Shown piece by piece: positions 61,795-64,000 of a stretch of 64,000 nucleotides of DNA. Below the pieces are notes generated by a model. It made no database searches and was not told where the DNA came from. It saw only the letters and a program-made list of their open reading frames with translations. Numbering within the stretch: position 1 is the first letter of the stretch; every line of letters begins with the position of its first letter. The stretch is from the NCBI GenBank assembly GCA_017311185.1, contig JAESUZ010002388.1:62001-126000 (forward strand). Reading direction: 5' to 3'. Made by a program: the position numbers and the translations under genes. The DNA comes from Proteles cristata cristata. Lineage: Eukaryota > Chordata > Mammalia > Carnivora > Hyaenidae.

Positions 61795-62315
61795 GTAATA
61801 GTTCTCAACGTGTGGTCCAAGAACCTCTGGGGATATCCCTGAAACCTTTTCGTCAGGGGGCCTGCCTGGTCAAAACTGTTTTTATAATAGCACCAAGGCA
61901 TTCCTCGCCCTTCTCACTCTCCTTGCCTCCTGAGGTACGGTGGAGTTTCCTGGAGGCTTTGTAACATGTGGTATTGCAAGAGATCGAATGAAAGAGCAGA
62001 AATGAGAATCTTACTCTCTTACAGGAAGCCAGATTAAAGCGACTTGTGAACTCATGGGACAGCGCCACGCCTTCCTAATTTTGTTTTGGAAAAGTATAGT
62101 TAGTTTTCATAAAACGCATGTCATTTATGTTAACATAGATTGGCTTTCTTGTCTTTAAAATAAATTAATGAATACATTCTTTTAAAATTGCATTTTAATT
62201 TCAGATATGGTAAATACTAGTAGGTAGAAGACACATCAACACCATCTTTTTGGAATTCCCTAGAAATTCTGAGTGTGTAAAGGGGTCCTGGAACAAAAGA
62301 GAGTTTGAGAAGCAT
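61795..62315 (+). mobile_element. hAT-type DNA transposon fossil
   Basis: Starts AGTTCTCAACGTGTGGTCCA, contains TTTGGAAAAGTATAGTTAGT and TTCAGATATGGTAAATACTA, and ends AAGGGGTCCTGG ... GAGTTTGAGAAGCATG, giving hAT-like inverted ends (TTCTCAAC / TTTGAGAA). Non-coding. Confidence 0.65.
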
Positions 62316-62535
62316 GGATTTTGGAGGAGGGAAGGCTTTTCCCGTGCTGGGGCCTGCTCTGGGTCGCCACCCTCCACTCTTGCCAAAACCCAGGCTCCGC
62401 ATGTCAGCAATTTAGAGTCCTACTTCTGACAAATGGCCTGTCCCCGGCGTGGGCCAGCCAGTGGCTTCCACAGAGCAGTACTTAACTGCTCTCCGTCTCT
62501 ACCGCCTCCGCAGTCACAGCGGAGGTGAAGTTAGT

Positions 62536-62725
62536 GCAATGGTTCTTCATCAGGGGTCACTTTGCCTCCAGGGGGATATTGGGCAATGTCTAGAGTCACT
62601 TTTCATTGTCACGGCTGGGTGAGGGGACAGTACGGGCATCTAGAGGGCAGAGGCCAGGGATGCCGCACAACGCCCTGCTTTGCGCAGGACAGCGTCCGCT
62701 AGAGCCCAAGCGTCAGTCGTGCCGA
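62536..62725 (+). mobile_element. MER20 fossil
   Basis: GGGCAATGTCTAGAGTCACT, TCATTGTCACGGCTGGGTGA, GGCATCTAGAGGGCAGAGGC and CAGTCGTGCCGAGG follow MER20. Confidence 0.8.
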
Positions 62726-63589
62726 GGGTGTCCCAGAGCACCCAGACCTCATCCGATGCCCCGGGACTTTAGAGAAACCTGACAAATGATAGACTTCTAG
62801 AACTTTAGCCTTTGATGGGGGGAGAAAAAAAATCACAGGGCTTGTGAAATCTGGCAGCGAACCAATGTGCGTTTGGGAACGTCTACATAAAAAGCAAGGA
62901 GAAAAACAAACATTCCAAGCAGCAGCCCAGCCAAGGAGCGTAAAAGCGGTCATCAGAAATCACAGATAATACCACTTAACAAGGTTAGGCTAGCTGCCAA
63001 GAAAAGAAAATACTTTAAAGGCCCCAATCTCCGAGAACTGTCTGTTATTGCATGGGGGAGGAAAATTCCGAGATGGCAGAGAAAAACTGCCATCATTTCC
63101 TCTCTTGCTGTACCTTACTGGATGTATTGCATGGCTCAGTCCAAATCAAATGACTGTATTGACACCCTCCCCCAACACACCCACATGTACGCACGCACAC
63201 ACAATTTGGTATTTTAGTATATGTGCTGCCGAAGTGAACACTACAATTTGGTATTTTAAACAAAGAGGAATTAGGTGGGCATTTGGTCATCTAAATGTCA
63301 CTTTCCCCCTGAAACCATTTCTGCTCCCCACCTCAATATTTTCTTCCCTCCTGCCTCTTCTTCCTGGCCTTATGATTTACAGCCACGTCCTGTAACTCCC
63401 ACTGGACCGTGTGCTTTTCAAGTGCGGTGACCATGGCTGAGGTATTTGTGTCCCTGCTTGGAATCATTGTCTCAATGAACACAGGTTTTGAGTAGCTAAC
63501 TCTCTTTTAGCGCTTTGTTTTTCAGCCTGGTGTCTCACAAAGTCATCATAATTATTATTATTGGTCGAGCTTAACGATCACTCTAAGAA

Positions 63590-63690
63590 AATAGGTTTAT
63601 GGTCTCTACTTTGCAAGTAAAGAAATTGAGGCACAGAAAGGTTAAGCAATCTGCTCAAGCCTGCGCAGCAAATTATAGGGCAGGCCAGAG
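63590..63690 (-). repeat. MIR fragment
   Basis: AAGAAATTGAGGCACAGAAA and GGTTAAGCAATCTGCTCAAG are reverse MIR core. Confidence 0.7.
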
Positions 63691-64000
63691 GGCAAATTAC
63701 TGTACATTCAACTCTGCACTGTGCATTCTCCAACGGAACACACAAAAACGTAGCAGCCCTCCTTAGTTTTGCTCTTCGTGCTTGGATGTTCATAACAAAG
63801 TTTGTCTTTGGGGACTCCTGTGTACTCCAAGTAGCTATCAACCTCGCAAGGGCATATCTTGCAGCTGGGGCTGTTCCCATATCACACTGCAGCGGTTATG
63901 TCTCCAGGGGAAGGTTTCAGAGCAATTACTGCAGGCCCTTACCTAGTACCTAAGAGAATTGTAAGTCAGAAATATTTATTGTACTCACCTCAGTAGAGAA

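Noticed and set aside
63989..64000. Donor-like GAG|GTGAGT at the right edge (minus strand) as the end of the preceding GRIA3 exon
   Set aside because: The bases before it do not match the conserved end of the exon preceding flip/flop, and too little sequence is available.

Overview
This is mammalian nuclear DNA, almost certainly from a cat-family carnivore. About thirty tRNA-Lys-derived Can-SINEs of the felid type (GGGGCGCCTGGGTGGCTCAG head, GTTCGAGCCC B-box-like stretch, CT-rich middle, AATAAA/poly(A) tail) lie on both strands. They are joined by carnivore L1 3' ends, L1M fragments, MIR, hAT and Tigger fossils and one ERV-L-type provirus.

Only one protein-coding gene can be supported, and only its 3' end. 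It is GRIA3 (AMPA receptor subunit GluA3, X-linked in placental mammals) on the minus strand. The 'flip' exon is at 59186-59300 and the last coding exon (fourth membrane segment, C-tail, SVKI PDZ ligand) is at 56288-56533. The window enters the gene from its 3' side: 59301-64000 is upstream intron, 56534-59185 is the flip-to-last-exon intron, and the 3' UTR runs leftward from 56287. Poly(A) signals are at 55084-55089 and 48754-48759. I did not find the alternative 'flop' exon; it probably lies beyond the right edge.

From 1 to about 48,700 the window looks intergenic and is layered repeat insertions: 1-10 kb, L1 pieces, SINEs and a U2 snRNA fragment set inside a SINE tail; 10-20 kb, SINEs and hAT fossils (MER20/MER5-like), one carrying a perfect 58-bp tandem duplication; 17.7-25 kb, L1 fragments in both orientations; 30-34.2 kb, a Tigger/MER2-like element broken by three SINEs and one L1, all with target-site duplications; 35.9-42.8 kb, a decayed minus-strand ERV-L-type provirus with a tRNA-Leu-like primer site and four SINEs inserted; 43-48.7 kb, sparse repeats and unassigned sequence.

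The features most worth a second look sit around the GRIA3 end: an AU-rich inverted repeat 12 nt upstream of the flip acceptor, a terminal-inverted-repeat transposon fossil about 105 bp past the flip donor, and a CpG-containing stretch near 50.9 kb with a strong acceptor-like sequence and a short open frame. The last could be an unannotated alternative terminal exon or simply part of a long 3' UTR. I saw no new multi-gene system.
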